A DNA stretch of 64,000 nt from Erigeron canadensis (Eukaryota; Streptophyta; Magnoliopsida; Asterales; Asteraceae), in assembly GCF_010389155.1 (NCBI RefSeq), contig NC_057763.1:3596649-3660648 (forward strand). Direction: 5' to 3'. The notes under the pieces are model-generated. The model had not been told where the DNA came from and searched no databases. It worked only from the letters and a program-made list of their open reading frames with translations. The position numbers and the translations under genes are program-made. Position 1 is the stretch's first letter. Each line of letters opens with the position of its first letter. Of this stretch, positions 10,854-21,989 are shown one piece after another.

Positions 10854-11669
10854 GTAAGTAACAATTTACATTGTAATATGTTCCGATGCATGCGTGATAT
10901 CGTAATTGACTTATTATTGTTTTTTTTTTTTACGATTGTTTACTAATTCTGTTATGTGTTGTTTGGTAATTGATTAATTTTATCAAGGATATGTTTATCT
11001 TATATACATTTTGCATCTACTTTATTTGCGTGTCTAGAAAATTGTAGATTGAAAAAGCATATAATATATTCTTTGCTACTGTTTATTATACTATTCCATT
11101 CATTTTTCTAACATAAAATGCATGCAAACTCTAGAATAATATCATAATTATGATACGAATATTGTTTGGGCCTAGTATGTTTTTTTTTTTTTTTATTATT
11201 GATCAATGATTAAGATAAACGGATTTTACTTTATTCTCGGTTCATGAAATATCTAAGTATCTGTTCAAATATATACATACACTTCTTTTGCAATTGTCAA
11301 TTTGATAAATTACTGTTTTTTGCTATAAACAAAAAAATTAATTATCACCTTTTGTACGTGTTACTATATATACATGGTCCTCTCGAAACCAAAAGTATAG
11401 TAGGAGTAGGCAAAGTAATTCTTGTCATTTGTTTAATATGCAATGCTTGAAGAATGTGATCAATTTGTTTAGGAGGCCATAGACTTATTTTTTTGGCCCA
11501 TATATGTAATATATAAACGAGAATTTATGGGGGAACAGCGCACTACTGCCCGGTTCCATCATAGTGCTGCCTATATCGACTATGTATTTGTTCTTAAGGC
11601 TATAATTTTTTAAATTACGCGCAGTATTCACTAATTTCTTAATCCATCGAGGATCGCATGGTTTCACAG
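10854..11669 (+). other. 5' UTR intron of HAD-A (predicted)
   Basis: Donor ATTC|GTAAG at 10854 and acceptor GTTTCACAG at 11669 give an 816-bp leader intron, close in size to the 821-bp leader intron predicted for HAD-B. The short exon after the acceptor (GTTTGTCAC-TTTA-AAATGG) matches that of HAD-C (GTTTGACACATTTA). The paralogue match is the support. Confidence 0.55.
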
Positions 11670-11689
11670 GTTTGTCACTTTAGTTTAAA

Positions 11690-13466
11690 ATGGAATCCGA
11701 TAAGGGATACGAGCAACAGACCCAACAATCAAAATATGAATGTCTTCTGTTTGGTAAGCCTCATAATGTAGTAAAATAGTTTTAGAATAAGATTTCATCT
11801 TGTATTTGATAAAGATTTTCCAAACATGAACTCTGAAATCTTCTTTTGTGGTACATTTAGATGTTGATGATACCCTTTATCCTTTAAATTGTGGATTATC
11901 AGCAGAGTGCACCAAAAACATCACTGGTACATATATTGCATTTTCATTTGTTACATAGGGTATGTTTGGTACAAAAGTTTGGAGCTGAGGCTATAGTTAA
12001 GGGCTTGAGGTTGGGGCTTTTTTTTCAACTCTCTTCCTACGAGCTTTTATTTTAAAGACCTTTTGGGGCTTTTAGGAGTTTTTCGAGACTAGGGCTTTTG
12101 ATTTCTTATATATAACCAAACAGGGCTATAATTTTCAAAGGAGCTTATTTTTAAAAGCTAAGGGCTTTTAAGCCCTTAAAAGCTCATAAAATCCCCTTGC
12201 CAAACTGATAGTGTATACAAAGTGAACTTTTGATTGTTTTTACGTGAATGCATTAATTGTGTAGAGTATATGGTGAATAAGCTTGCTATTGAAGAAAGCA
12301 AAGTGCCAGAAATGTGTGTTCAACTCTACGGTGATTACGGGACAACAATGGCTGGTCTCCGGGCTCTTGGCTATGATTTTGACTATGATGACTACCATAG
12401 GTACTTAGCCGTTTGGTTCCCAGAATTTTAGAGTTCGGTGTAATGGAATTTAAAATTTTCTATGCTAACCGAACATGACAAGAAAGAAAATTAGAATTTC
12501 ATTCCACCAAATTCTTATACATTCTAGGAACCAAACGACCCCTAATCTTTCCAATTCTTTTTAATCATGCAATATAGAACCCTCAAAACCCGATGTTATT
12601 GGTGATTTGCAGTTTTGTCCATGGAAGATTACCCTATGAGTATCTCAAACCCGACCCTCTTCTGAAAAATCTTTTGCATAGCTTGCCCTTAAGGAAAGTG
12701 GTAAGTTTTAAGCAATTTTAAACTAATTACACTGCTAATGATTTCTGTAGAAATTTTTTTTTTGTATTATCATCTCATTGTTTATTTTGTCAGATTTTTT
12801 CAAATGCAAATGAGGCGCACGTGGCTGAAGTCCTTGGCCGTCTTGGATTGGAGGACTGTTTTGATGATGTGATATGTTTCGAGACTCTGAATCCTAAAGG
12901 GCAAGACATCGATGACGACAATGATGCTACCAAAAGTTCTGTTATTGGAGATGCCAACAATGAACCTGTTGCTGTACTACCTAAGACTCCTATTGTCTGC
13001 AAACCTTTTGAAAACGCTTTCCAACAGGCATTTCTGATTGCAGAAATTAATCCTGAGAAATCTGTAAGTTATATTAGATAATGTCGTTGGATGGACATAC
13101 CAAATAGGTATCCCTATCATGTTTAATCCTACTATTTTCATTTTGTTATTTCAGTTATTCTTTGATGATAGCATACGCAATATCCAGACTGCAAAACTCT
13201 TGGGACTCAGCACTGTGCTGGTAAAATTGGTTTTGTTACGGATATAGACGATGATAGTTGTTTTTACTTAGATTATATGATGTTTTCTCCTTTCTTGCAA
13301 GCAGGTCGGGTCATCACAACGTAAACAAGGGGCGGACTATGCATTAGAAAGCATCCACAACATAAGGGACGCGTTGCCGGAGCTATGGGAATCTGTCAAT
13401 GAGTCAAAAGATGTCGCTGGTTCGCAAAAGGTTGCAATTGAGACTCCTGTGAATGTGAATGCTTAG
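11690..13466 (+). CDS. HAD hydrolase, SDT1/pyrimidine 5'-nucleotidase-like, copy A
   Basis: There are seven coding exons: 11690-11753, 11861-11926, 12265-12400, 12613-12700, 12794-13063, 13155-13220 and 13305-13466. All introns are GT-AG, and the 852 spliced bases give 283 residues plus stop. HAD motifs are in order: DVDDT at residues 22-26 (nucleophile D22, acid/base D24), FSNAN with S121 as motif II, the motif III lysine in VCKPFENAF (K188), and FFDDS with D212/D213 as motif IV. This is the fold of Mg-dependent phosphohydrolases such as yeast SDT1, a pyrimidine 5'-nucleotidase. The plant substrate is not shown by sequence. No transit or signal peptide is evident, so it is probably cytosolic. 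It has paralogues B and C nearby. Introns 2 and 3 are enlarged by MITE-like insertions. Confidence 0.93.
11955..12205. repeat. MITE-like insertion in HAD-A intron 2
   Basis: The segment starts GGGTATGTTTGGTAC and ends near CCCCTTGCCAAACTGATAG, with GGGCTTTTAAGCCC-type inverted motifs inside. Intron 2 is 338 bp here but 129 bp in copy B and 112 bp in copy C, so an insertion of this size explains the difference. The family is not identified. Confidence 0.5.
12407..12541. repeat. Tourist-like MITE in HAD-A intron 3
   Basis: The left end CCGTTTGGTTCCCAGAAT and right end ATTCTAGGAACCAAACGACCCC form inverted repeats of the common GTTTGGTTCC type. TA-rich flanks (TTA left, TAA right) do not give an exact duplication. 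Intron 3 is 212 bp here against 83 and 89 bp in copies B and C. Confidence 0.6.
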
Positions 13467-13479
13467 ATGAACAACATTC

Positions 13480-14560
13480 TTATACTCCTAACATCATGGC
13501 TCTAATCTTTGTAATTGTCTTACTCAGTGAATGCAGTCTGGTTCTAACTACTGATTCATGTATATGTATGTATTGATATTGATTATTTTGTAAATAATAA
13601 TTTATGACTCCAAAGTTTCAAAATGTGTCTAAAGAATTGTGCTTCAAGGTTGTTAGGAATTTATGAAGAACTTGACAAAAGCTTGGACCTTACATAAACT
13701 CTAGTGAATGATGCAGACATAATATAATAATAATAATTCAAAAAAACTCATCTTGCTAACAACCACAAAATTAACAAGTATGCTTACTAATTCAATCAAT
13801 TCAGCACATGAACGGTCATGACCATAATCTCACGCATTTCCAACCATCCATTTTTTTCATTTTTCTCAGCTATCAATTCATGGCTAGCCATCTTACGCAA
13901 ATCTACTCACCTTCTAATCCAAAGTCTTAGTTTGACTTTTACGAGTCAAGCTTTAAGTTCATACAAATATTAACCATTATGCTTATCTAATGATTTTCCT
14001 ATAATCCAATTCAACCTTTTGTCGATGTCAACTCATAATAATAATGTCTCATTCAATTCTTGGTAAATCTTGTACATTGCTTTATGTTATTTATTGATGA
14101 AATTTGACCATAGAAAATACGATCGACTGATAACGTATCCGTTCCTTGTATTGACGGTAGTGGTTTGGAAATTTAAGACATTATATTATGGCAACGATCC
14201 CGCCATCCCGGTCTAATTTGGTGCCACTTTCTAGTACCATTTCAAGTGTCGCGGTTTCGAATCCCGCAAACTAACAGAAGTGGGCACTGGTGGATAACAA
14301 TTGATATAGAAAAATAGAAGAATTATTATAATTAGATAGAAGACAATAAGTCTTTGAATGGCCTTTAAAAAACATATTGATATAGGACTACATTGTTGTA
14401 AATTGTGATCAAGAAATTACATTGAGCTACGTCCCTATTTATAAGAGAATTTGTAAACTAAATAAGGAAACTAAATCGCAGTCTAAAATCTCTTTACTTG
14501 GTGCATAAGTCGGTATCTTCTATTTTTGGAGATTATGATTTTGTTTTGATCCAATATTCT
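13480..14560. other. Intergenic with tRNA-like B-box remnant
   Basis: No gene is visible. Near 14252-14268 the sequence GGTTTCGAATCCCGC resembles a pol III B box, but no A box or tRNA fold was found nearby, so it may be a decayed SINE. From about 14300 the text resembles the end of a Copia-type retrotransposon, leading into the CACTCTCCCTCAAGTTG block at 14571. Confidence 0.4.
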
Positions 14561-14570
14561 AACACTCTCC

Positions 14571-15225
14571 CTCAAGTTGAATAGTGAGATTTTCAATATT
14601 CAACTTGGATTGGTTTTGAGTTTGACTTGAGCTACCACGTTCAGACATGGAAGCCTTTGATTGATTATTGAGCTACCGTCTTCTTCAGACATGGTAGTTT
14701 TTTGATTTGGGCTACCGCTTTCTTCAGACATGGTAATTTTTAATTTGAGTTACCGTCTTCTTTAGAAATGGTAGCTTTTTATTTGAGCTATCATCTTCTT
14801 CAGATATGGTAGCTTTTGATTTGAGCTACCGCCTTCTTCAGACATGGTAGACTTGATTTGAGCTACCGTCTTCAACATGGTAGTCTCACAATTTTGTTCG
14901 TGAGATACCTCCTTTGGACATGGTATCTTTTGGTTTGTGTTGCCGCCTTTAGACATAACATACGTTGATTTTGAGTTGCCGCCTTCAGACATGGTAGCTT
15001 TTGGTTTAATTGGCTGAGCCACCGTCGTGAGACATGGTGGTTTGATTTGTGTGGTGGTTTTAATATAATATCATCCTATACTCCCCCTAAAAAAAATAGA
15101 GGGTATCATGTGATTTGTTTGGTTGGTTTGCTTGTTTTGGGGTTTTGATTTGAGCTATTGAGCTACCGCTTTTTTAGACATGATAACTTTTGGTTTTGAG
15201 CTACCGCCTTCCGACATGGTAACAC
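14571..15225. repeat. Degenerate tandem repeat array (GAGCTACCG...CAGACATGGTAG)
   Basis: Roughly a dozen imperfect copies of a 35-60 base unit are present, built from TTGAGCTACCG, CTTCTTCAGACATGGTAG and TTTTGATTTG. Read on the minus strand, they give a repetitive 86-codon frame (14762-15022) with repeated TMSEEGGSSNQK-like peptides. The array follows a CACTCTCCCTCAAGTTG motif common near the ends of Copia-type elements, so it may be internal repeat DNA of a decayed retrotransposon. No flanking LTR pair was found. Confidence 0.55.
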
Positions 15226-15722
15226 TAGTCCGGTCCCACTTGGAATTCAACCAGAGATAGAACCAAGATTAAATGTGACCCGTAACACAATTTTTTTCAC
15301 TGATCTCATATCGGCGTAAAATATTGATAACGTCTAGATTGTTACGGTTTTTAACATTTTTTGGTTATTTCTATTTTTTGACGGGTGTAAAGACATTTTC
15401 TTAAGAAAATTTTTTGAAAGTTTAAAGTTAATTAGACTAACCGGTATCACATATTTATTTGATCCATAGCCCGGGTTATATTTCCTTTTAATGTGGTTCC
15501 ACAATTGAATTCAGACCATTTTTTGATATGGAAATCAAGACAGTATCTATCCCACCATCCTGGTCCTGTACCGATGGTACCATTTCCAGAAAACAACAGA
15601 ACTTCGTAACTATCCTGGTCCTATATGAACCCGTATTCATACAATACCGGTATTTCTTGACGTTTGCGTAATTTTCTCGGTACCGTAGTAGTACCAATTC
15701 CCAAAACGATCAAAAACTGGTA

Positions 15723-16358
15723 ACAAGGACTAGGGATGGCAACGGGCCGGGTATGGTCCGGGTTTAAATCCCCGTCCCAAACCCGGACCCAGACCCGATG
15801 GGTACCCGTTTACCTACTAACCATTGGGTAACGGGTTTCCCCACGGGTAATCGGGGATCCGTTAAGATACCCACTTTCACTTCTCCTTCAACAGTGATAT
15901 CACAAATCTTGACAAAGTAGTTTACTGAGCATGCACCATTTAAAATGCATTAGCTTTATTCTGTAACACATATACATGAGGCTTTTGTGTGATGTTACTG
16001 GTCGAAGTCCATTTGGGCTGTTAGTATTTTTGCTCTTTTCGGTAGGTAAGTATTTTAATAGGTGGAACAGTACATATTACATTTTACGTTACATAATAAA
16101 TATTTTTATACTTATAATGGGTTTCTTATATATACGAGACGAGGCGGGTATATGGGTTCGGGGCGGGTTTCGGGTATACGGGTCGGGTATGCGGGTTTTC
16201 ATTATAAACTGCCCCCGGACCCGGACCCGGGAAAAAGTATAAAACTATCCCCATACCCGTTCCAAGACACGCATACCCGAACTTGGACCTGGACCAAAAA
16301 TGTCAGGTTTCGATTTTTCCCATCGGGTACGGGCTTTTTTGCCATCCCTAACAAGGAC
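15723..16358. mobile_element. hAT-type element with 8-bp TSD
   Basis: The body at 15731-16350 begins TAGGGATGGCAACGGG and ends TTTTTTGCCATCCCTA, the familiar hAT TAGGGATGGCAA terminus. It is flanked by a perfect 8-bp duplication ACAAGGAC at 15723-15730 and 16351-16358. Subterminal regions are rich in CGGGTA and ACCCG repeats in both orientations. The open frames here (15976-16242, 16062-16397) are translations of those repeats, and no transposase is present. Confidence 0.9.
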
Positions 16359-16379
16359 TCGTCGTCATTTCTCAAACGA

Positions 16380-16745
16380 GGTTTTAAAATTATTTGATTA
16401 TTCGTAATACCAGGAAGAGACCAGAACTTGTGAGATTATGCTCATCTAATCGAAAACTAGTCGTTTTTTTTTGAAAAGTAATCGAAAACTAGTCTTAAAA
16501 CAAAGATATCGGTCGGTCGTTGTAATAAAGACTCTGTATGCGCGTGACCCCATCCATTTGCAACTTTTCCAAGTCAACTCATAACTCATCGATGCGTCCA
16601 ACCAGAATTCCAGAACCTTCTGTTTTATGCGATCCAGATATTGCCCCGTTTCTCATTCATTTCCCATTTACTTTTTTTTTCTTTCTTTCTTTCTTTCAAC
16701 TTGTTCTCTCTTTCTTTCCGTATCCCAAACGCAACTATTTTCAAG
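16380..16745 (+). promoter_or_regulatory. Promoter and leader region of second GRAS gene
   Basis: This holds the proximal promoter and 5' leader of GRAS copy 2. A pyrimidine tract (TTTC repeats, about 16670-16715) precedes the conserved leader end AACTATTTTCAAG at 16745. No convincing TATA box was picked out, and the open frames here are not conserved between the two GRAS genes. Confidence 0.45.
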
Positions 16746-17328
16746 GTACTCCTTCCTATATTCCTTCATTTCAATAAATATATCAAATATTCCTAATTTA
16801 ATACACTTATTAATTATTGCTTGTTATTATCTGAGCTGAATCGAATCAAATAAATCATCTATCAATTATTTTGGAGTAATTTTCTGTTCTTCATCTCACT
16901 TAAAATTACTAATAATATTATCTTTATATTATTTTTTAAACTTTTATAGGGTTATTGTTGATGATAATAACTATGATTTTATTTTCTTGATATTTCAGCC
17001 TCATGTGATACAACTTATGTTATCTTTTTGGTTTTATCGTTGATTTGTTTCTATTTAGATTGTATGGAATATTTTCTTGCTTAAAAATTTAATTATTTTC
17101 GTTAAATTGCTTATCTCGTTATTATTATTATTATTATTATTATTAGCTAGTTAGTTACCATGTTGAAAATTTTTACCTAATACTGTAATTAATTTTTTGT
17201 GTGTCTTAATTTAGGCGTAGTTACTACGAACGAAAAGTTAAGATTCTCGGCCCACGGATAAATTATAGTTTTTTCATGCTTGTTAAGCTTGAGTTAGGAT
17301 TGGGTATTTTTGGCGAAAATTAGTTTAG
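16746..17328 (+). other. 5' UTR intron of second GRAS gene (predicted)
   Basis: The donor CAAG|GTAC at 16746 is conserved with copy 1. Two acceptors are possible: TTTAG at 17328, six bases before the ATG, giving a 583-bp intron close to the 560 bp of copy 1; or TTTAG at 17214, giving 469 bp. An ATT microsatellite at about 17121-17144 lies inside. Confidence 0.55.
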
Positions 17329-17334
17329 TTGGTC

Positions 17335-19533
17335 ATGGAGCAAAGTTATCATGAGTATACGGATTATATTCACGATTACTCGTTGGATAACGAGTATAGC
17401 TTACCCGTATTCGATCAGTTTTCATCTCATACCAATGGATACAGGTTCAGAGATGAACCTGTCGATCTTAGCTTCTTAGATGGTTCGTCTACGGTTACAC
17501 CCACTCTTGATCCTGTATATTCGTTTCCGTTTGTGGGTACAGCCCCACAGGCGGATTCTCCGGATGAGTATGATGATTCCGTTTCTAAGTACTTAAACCA
17601 GATTCTCGTGGAAGAGGATATGGAAAGTAAGCAGAGTATGTTTTACGACCCGTTTGCTTTACAAGCCACCGAGAAATCTTTTTATGAAGCTCTTGGTAAT
17701 AACAACCAACTGCCGAATTTTAATTTTGGCCCGAATGCTGATAGCCCAGAAGAGATTACTTACGGAAGCTCAAGTGAGTATAGTCCACATAGCAGTATAA
17801 GTGGAAGCAATAACTCGGGTGATCCTCAGTGGGTTAGAAGTGATTCGTTTGAGGCTAAATCGTCGGTTACACAAACTCCTTCACTTGAGTACCCTCCTTT
17901 AGTTTCTACTACCAATGTGGGTAATGATATTAATGACTCGTTGGACTCGATAAACAAACACATGATTCAGAATATGTTTACGGATCGTGAATCTATCTTG
18001 CAGTTCAGGAAAGGTATGGAGGAAGCGAATAAATTCCTTCCTCCTAGCAAACCGCTAGTTATTGATCTGGATAAATATAACTTGCCGTCAGATACACCTC
18101 GAGATGTTGTTGTGAAATCAGAGAGGGTCGAGATGGATAACACGCCACTGGTATTAAAGGGAAGAAAACATTTTGAATTGGATGTCGATGATTATAATGA
18201 AGAAAGAGTTAAGAAGCAGTCTGCGGTTTATGAGGACGAAGAGGCCGAGCTGTCTGATTTGTTTGATCAAATTCTTCTTTGTACTAATGCTAAAGGTGAG
18301 TCTATACCTTGGTGTGGAGACATTCCTGCTCAAACTAAACCTCAAAAGACGTATTGGAATGCTCCTGCTTGGAGACCAGGAAATACGAGTGACAGTGTCG
18401 ATGTTAGAACTCTGCTGATCAATTGTGCACAATCCGTGGCAGCTGATGATTATAAGATGGCATATGAACAATTAAAGCAGATAAGACAACATACTTCTCC
18501 TTCTGGCAATGCTTTAGAAAGGTTGGCTCATATATTCGCCCTTGGTTTAGAGGCACGCTTGTCTGGAACTGGTTCACAGATCTATGCAGCTCAAAAGGCC
18601 TGCAGAATCTCGGCTGCTGAGAAGTTGAGAGCATATCAGGCTTACTTGTCAGCTTGCCCTTTTAAAAAGAATGAGATTTACTTTGCCAACAAAACGATCT
18701 ATGACGCATCTTTATCTGCTTCTACCCTTCATATAGTGGACTTCGGTATTTGTTATGGTTTTCAGTGGCCGATCCTTATTAAACACCTGGCGGAAAGACC
18801 AGGTGGGCCACCTAAATTGAGGATTACAGGAATAGAGTTTCCCCAACCTGGTTTTCGGCCAGAGGAACGTGTAGAGGAAACAGGTCGGCGGTTGGCTACT
18901 TATTGTCAACGTTTCAAGGTTCCTTTTGAGTACAACGCTATAGCGATTCAAAATTGGGAGAGGATTACAGTCGAAGATCTCAAGCTTCAGAGAAACGAGT
19001 TTCTTGCTGTCAATGCTCCTACTCGATTCGAGAACTTGCTTGATGAGACGGTTGTTTCAGATAGCAGTCCAAGGGATGGCGTTTTGAAGTTGATTAGGGA
19101 TATGAAACCAGATATTTTTCTACATTCAATCGTCAATGGGTCTTATAGTGCACCATTCTTTGTTACTCGTTTTAGGGAGGCTTTGTTTCACTACTCTGCT
19201 TTGTTTGATCTGCTTGATACAACATTAGAACGCGAAAATGAGCAACGGCGGAATTTTGAGATGGAGTTTTGTGGGCGTGAAGTTATGAATGTTATTGCTT
19301 GTGAAGGTCTTCAGAGGGTGGAGAGACCCGAGACTTACAAACAGTGGCAGGTCCGAATCTCACGGGCTGGGTTCAAGACTAGAAATATGGATCAGGACCT
19401 TATGTCAGAACTTAAATGTCGGGTGAAGGCTGGGTATCACAAAGATTTTGTGTTTGATGAAGATGGCAAATGGATGCTACAGGGATGGAAGGGTCGGATT
19501 TTATACGCCAGTTCATGTTGGGTACCAGCCTAG
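17335..19533 (+). CDS. GRAS transcription regulator, LISCL (SCL9/14/33) type, copy 2
   Basis: This is a 732-residue protein starting at ATG 17335 (GGTCATGG context). An in-frame TTG six bases upstream is not a likely start. It is a close paralogue of the gene at 4157. The N-terminus shares FRDEPVDLSFLDG, DPFALQATEKSFYEALG and LFDQILLCTNAKGE. The GRAS domain spans about residues 355-732, with VRTLLINCAQSVAADDY, the VHIID core as LHIVDFGICYGFQWP, the PFYRE region, and the SAW end WMLQGWKGRILYASSCWVPA. All landmark motifs are intact, so both copies look functional. The role is transcriptional co-regulation in the nucleus; specificity is unknown. Copy 2 lacks the poly-Pro stretch (LRPPPLIL) that copy 1 has near residue 138. 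Confidence 0.95.
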   Translation: MEQSYHEYTDYIHDYSLDNEYSLPVFDQFSSHTNGYRFRDEPVDLSFLDGSSTVTPTLDPVYSFPFVGTAPQADSPDEYDDSVSKYLNQILVEEDMESKQSMFYDPFALQATEKSFYEALGNNNQLPNFNFGPNADSPEEITYGSSSEYSPHSSISGSNNSGDPQWVRSDSFEAKSSVTQTPSLEYPPLVSTTNVGNDINDSLDSINKHMIQNMFTDRESILQFRKGMEEANKFLPPSKPLVIDLDKYNLPSDTPRDVVVKSERVEMDNTPLVLKGRKHFELDVDDYNEERVKKQSAVYEDEEAELSDLFDQILLCTNAKGESIPWCGDIPAQTKPQKTYWNAPAWRPGNTSDSVDVRTLLINCAQSVAADDYKMAYEQLKQIRQHTSPSGNALERLAHIFALGLEARLSGTGSQIYAAQKACRISAAEKLRAYQAYLSACPFKKNEIYFANKTIYDASLSASTLHIVDFGICYGFQWPILIKHLAERPGGPPKLRITGIEFPQPGFRPEERVEETGRRLATYCQRFKVPFEYNAIAIQNWERITVEDLKLQRNEFLAVNAPTRFENLLDETVVSDSSPRDGVLKLIRDMKPDIFLHSIVNGSYSAPFFVTRFREALFHYSALFDLLDTTLERENEQRRNFEMEFCGREVMNVIACEGLQRVERPETYKQWQVRISRAGFKTRNMDQDLMSELKCRVKAGYHKDFVFDEDGKWMLQGWKGRILYASSCWVPA

Positions 19534-19632
19534 GAAGCCTATATTTTTATGTAACTCTAGCCAGGGAATTTTTTGCATAGCTGCGGCTCTCAGACTTCTT
19601 CTGGCATGGACGTCTTATAAATTTGATCAAAG

Positions 19633-19846
19633 GTTTGCTTTTCTTTTAGTTATCTTTTTAACTAGAATCTTAAAATTTGATTTTGTTATTATGTTATAAA
19701 AGTTGTAAATCGATTCAATGGTACTTAAAGTAGACACTCCGGAAATTCTATTTGTTAAATGAAATCAAAATTTGTATATTGCGTCTAAGAAACTTAACAG
19801 TTATTATCTTCTGTATCTATTACTTAGATGAATGTCATGTTCACAG
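19633..19846 (+). other. 3' UTR intron of second GRAS gene (predicted)
   Basis: The donor ATCAAAG|GTTTGC at 19633, 99 bases after the TAG stop at 19531-19533, is paired with TCATGTTCACAG ending at 19846 (214 bp). Position and flanking sequence match the trailer intron predicted for copy 1. Confidence 0.55.
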
Positions 19847-19859
19847 AATATAACAGATA

Positions 19860-21585
19860 GCGGTTGGATGGTGGAACTCACTCATCATTAGAGGGTGGCT
19901 GAATATCTTGACGTTGTTTTGGTGAGGTAATATGTGGTATAAGTCGGTTGCACGTTACTTGCCTGTATGCAGATGGCAGATTGGCAGCCATGCTGGCATG
20001 TTTTAGTTGAATATAGATCCATTAGATCTATAAAACGCTATGGTTTGTAATCTGTATGTACATAAAAAAAAAGAAGTTGTATGACAGTAGGTACTCTGCG
20101 CAAATATTTCGGATTTGTTTATTAGTGTGTTAGGGTGGAAAGTGTTAACATAGTTATCTGTTTGAAAGTTTTCTCGGTGTTGTGGTTCTGTTTGGTTTTT
20201 GTTGATTTGGTTTTGGTCAGTGGCAGATCTAGGAATGAAAATCACGTGTGTCCGAATTTAGTTTAGGTGAAAAATACTTTTGGTTGCTTCAGAACTTTCA
20301 AGCTGGTCAACTAGAAGTGTTCTGTTTTCATAATTCTATTCTACTCCACGCAATTTAACCCTGATTTATTCTCACAAATTATAGTCTATTGGCGTGGTAA
20401 ACACAGGTTATCTGAAAGTTCGTAAATATTTAACCTCCTGGATAGTTATGGATATCCGATATCCCCAATGAAATGTTGAAATCGAGTTGTTTCAATCTGA
20501 AACTTATAGTCTTTAGTTCTTGTTTCAACTTATTTGTCAACTCAACCCTTGTTTGAACTCAATCCAAGCTGAAGTACACTTTTGGTGGTGCAATAGTTTC
20601 GACAAACTAACATGGGCAAGAGGAAGTGTTAATTTGGTTTGGCCGTTAAGGGCGAGATTTATTTCAGTTATAACTATATTTATTTAAGAGCTTGACTTTG
20701 TTAAGTGTTGACACCCCTGGCACTTTAGTCACCCATGGCCACTTCCATCAGGAACATTTTGAATTTATTTGGCCCTCTAGCTGCCGTCTCCACCGCGTGT
20801 CAGTTTTCCAGTTTCTTGAAATGTATATACCAAATTCATCAAGAGCTTTCTACCATTGTGAGTTTGTGACGCCCTTAGAGCGTCTTAAATAAAGTTTTTA
20901 GTCCAAGATTCAACCCATCATCAAGAATCTTCACAAGTTTCATTTTTTGGATGTTTAATGTTCATCTACAGATCTACACACCTATGCTTCCAGCAATGGC
21001 CTTATATATCTTTTTCTGGCATCATTAAACATCAGTCATCGTGATTGGTGGCTGACATAACCCTTGCCCTTCCCGGTGACCTTGTTATATCCTTATTTCC
21101 CCCGCTATCCCGAAGACGTTCATCATCACCTTTTTCCGAGTCCGATTGCTTTCTATTACGAGTACTTTCATTTTTTTCATTGAGCCTTTCACATTCAGTG
21201 GTCATCATCAGACCATGAGCTGCATTAATAGTTCAATACAGGTAAAAAGTAAGTTGTTAAATCAACTTTTTGCAGGTGGGTTTTTTCGTTTCGTGTTTGC
21301 TTTAATTCTTATGGTTAGAATAGGCATGATGTTGGAGATAAATGCGGTTGTTGGTACAATGGTACTTGGCAATACACAAGCTTTCTGATTTGATTTACAT
21401 TATATGTTTGGACTTCACACTATGTCAGATTTTTCTGGATATCTACAAGTATAAGAAATTGAAAATGTCAACATTTTTTTTATAAAATCATAATGTAAGA
21501 CTCGAAAAACATTAACTGCGTTTTAAAACAAGAATTTATAAATAGAAAGGGATTAATATATGGGAAAATGTTATATAAAAACTTT
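19860..21585. other. Intergenic, no gene seen
   Basis: GRAS trailer end followed by moderately AT-rich unique sequence. Short open frames (20003-20245 minus, 20692-20892, 21146-21388) show no domain or conserved context and are not called. Confidence 0.45.
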
Positions 21586-21591
21586 TAATTT

Positions 21592-21982
21592 TCTAAACAC
21601 GAGATGGATACCCGCGTAATGCAGCGGCGGTGGCAGCAACGGGTGGTGCTAGTGGCTGTGGTGGTAACGATGTTGCTATTAATCTAAAAGTAATTGACGT
21701 AAATAGTGGTATAGTGATATTATGGTTAAGGGATATATCTTTGTAAATAACTTTATTAAAAATATTATAGTCTATAGAGATATTAAGTGGAAATATTTAA
21801 ATTATTTAATAAAGAAGATAGATAGTTTATATAAATATGGGTGTAAAATATTGTATGGATATATTGGGTAATAGTATGTGAGTTATAAATGTGTTAAAAA
21901 TTAAGGGTTTTTAGGTATTTTAAAGGTAGAGGGTTGAAATGAAGGGAAAGTAGTTTGTTTATTATTATAGTATAGATATAGA
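21592..21982 (-). mobile_element. Helitron-like element, reverse orientation
   Basis: Read on the minus strand, it begins ATCTATACTATAATAATAAAC near 21980 and ends with a GCTGCATTACGCGGGTATCC-type GC-rich terminus near 21600. This matches the layout of the elements at 7614 and 60267. It is about 390 bp and non-coding. The exact 3' base is uncertain. Confidence 0.55.
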
Positions 21983-21989
21983 TAATGAA

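Noticed and set aside
14245..14290. Possible tRNA gene near GGTTTCGAATCCCGC
   Set aside because: No A box, acceptor stem or cloverleaf could be formed around it.
15976..16397. Two overlapping frames in the CGGGTA-rich region
   Set aside because: They are translations of subterminal repeats of a hAT element.
17329..17334. Start of GRAS copy 2 at 17329
   Set aside because: This is TTG, next to a likely splice acceptor; ATG 17335 aligns with the second Met of copy 1.
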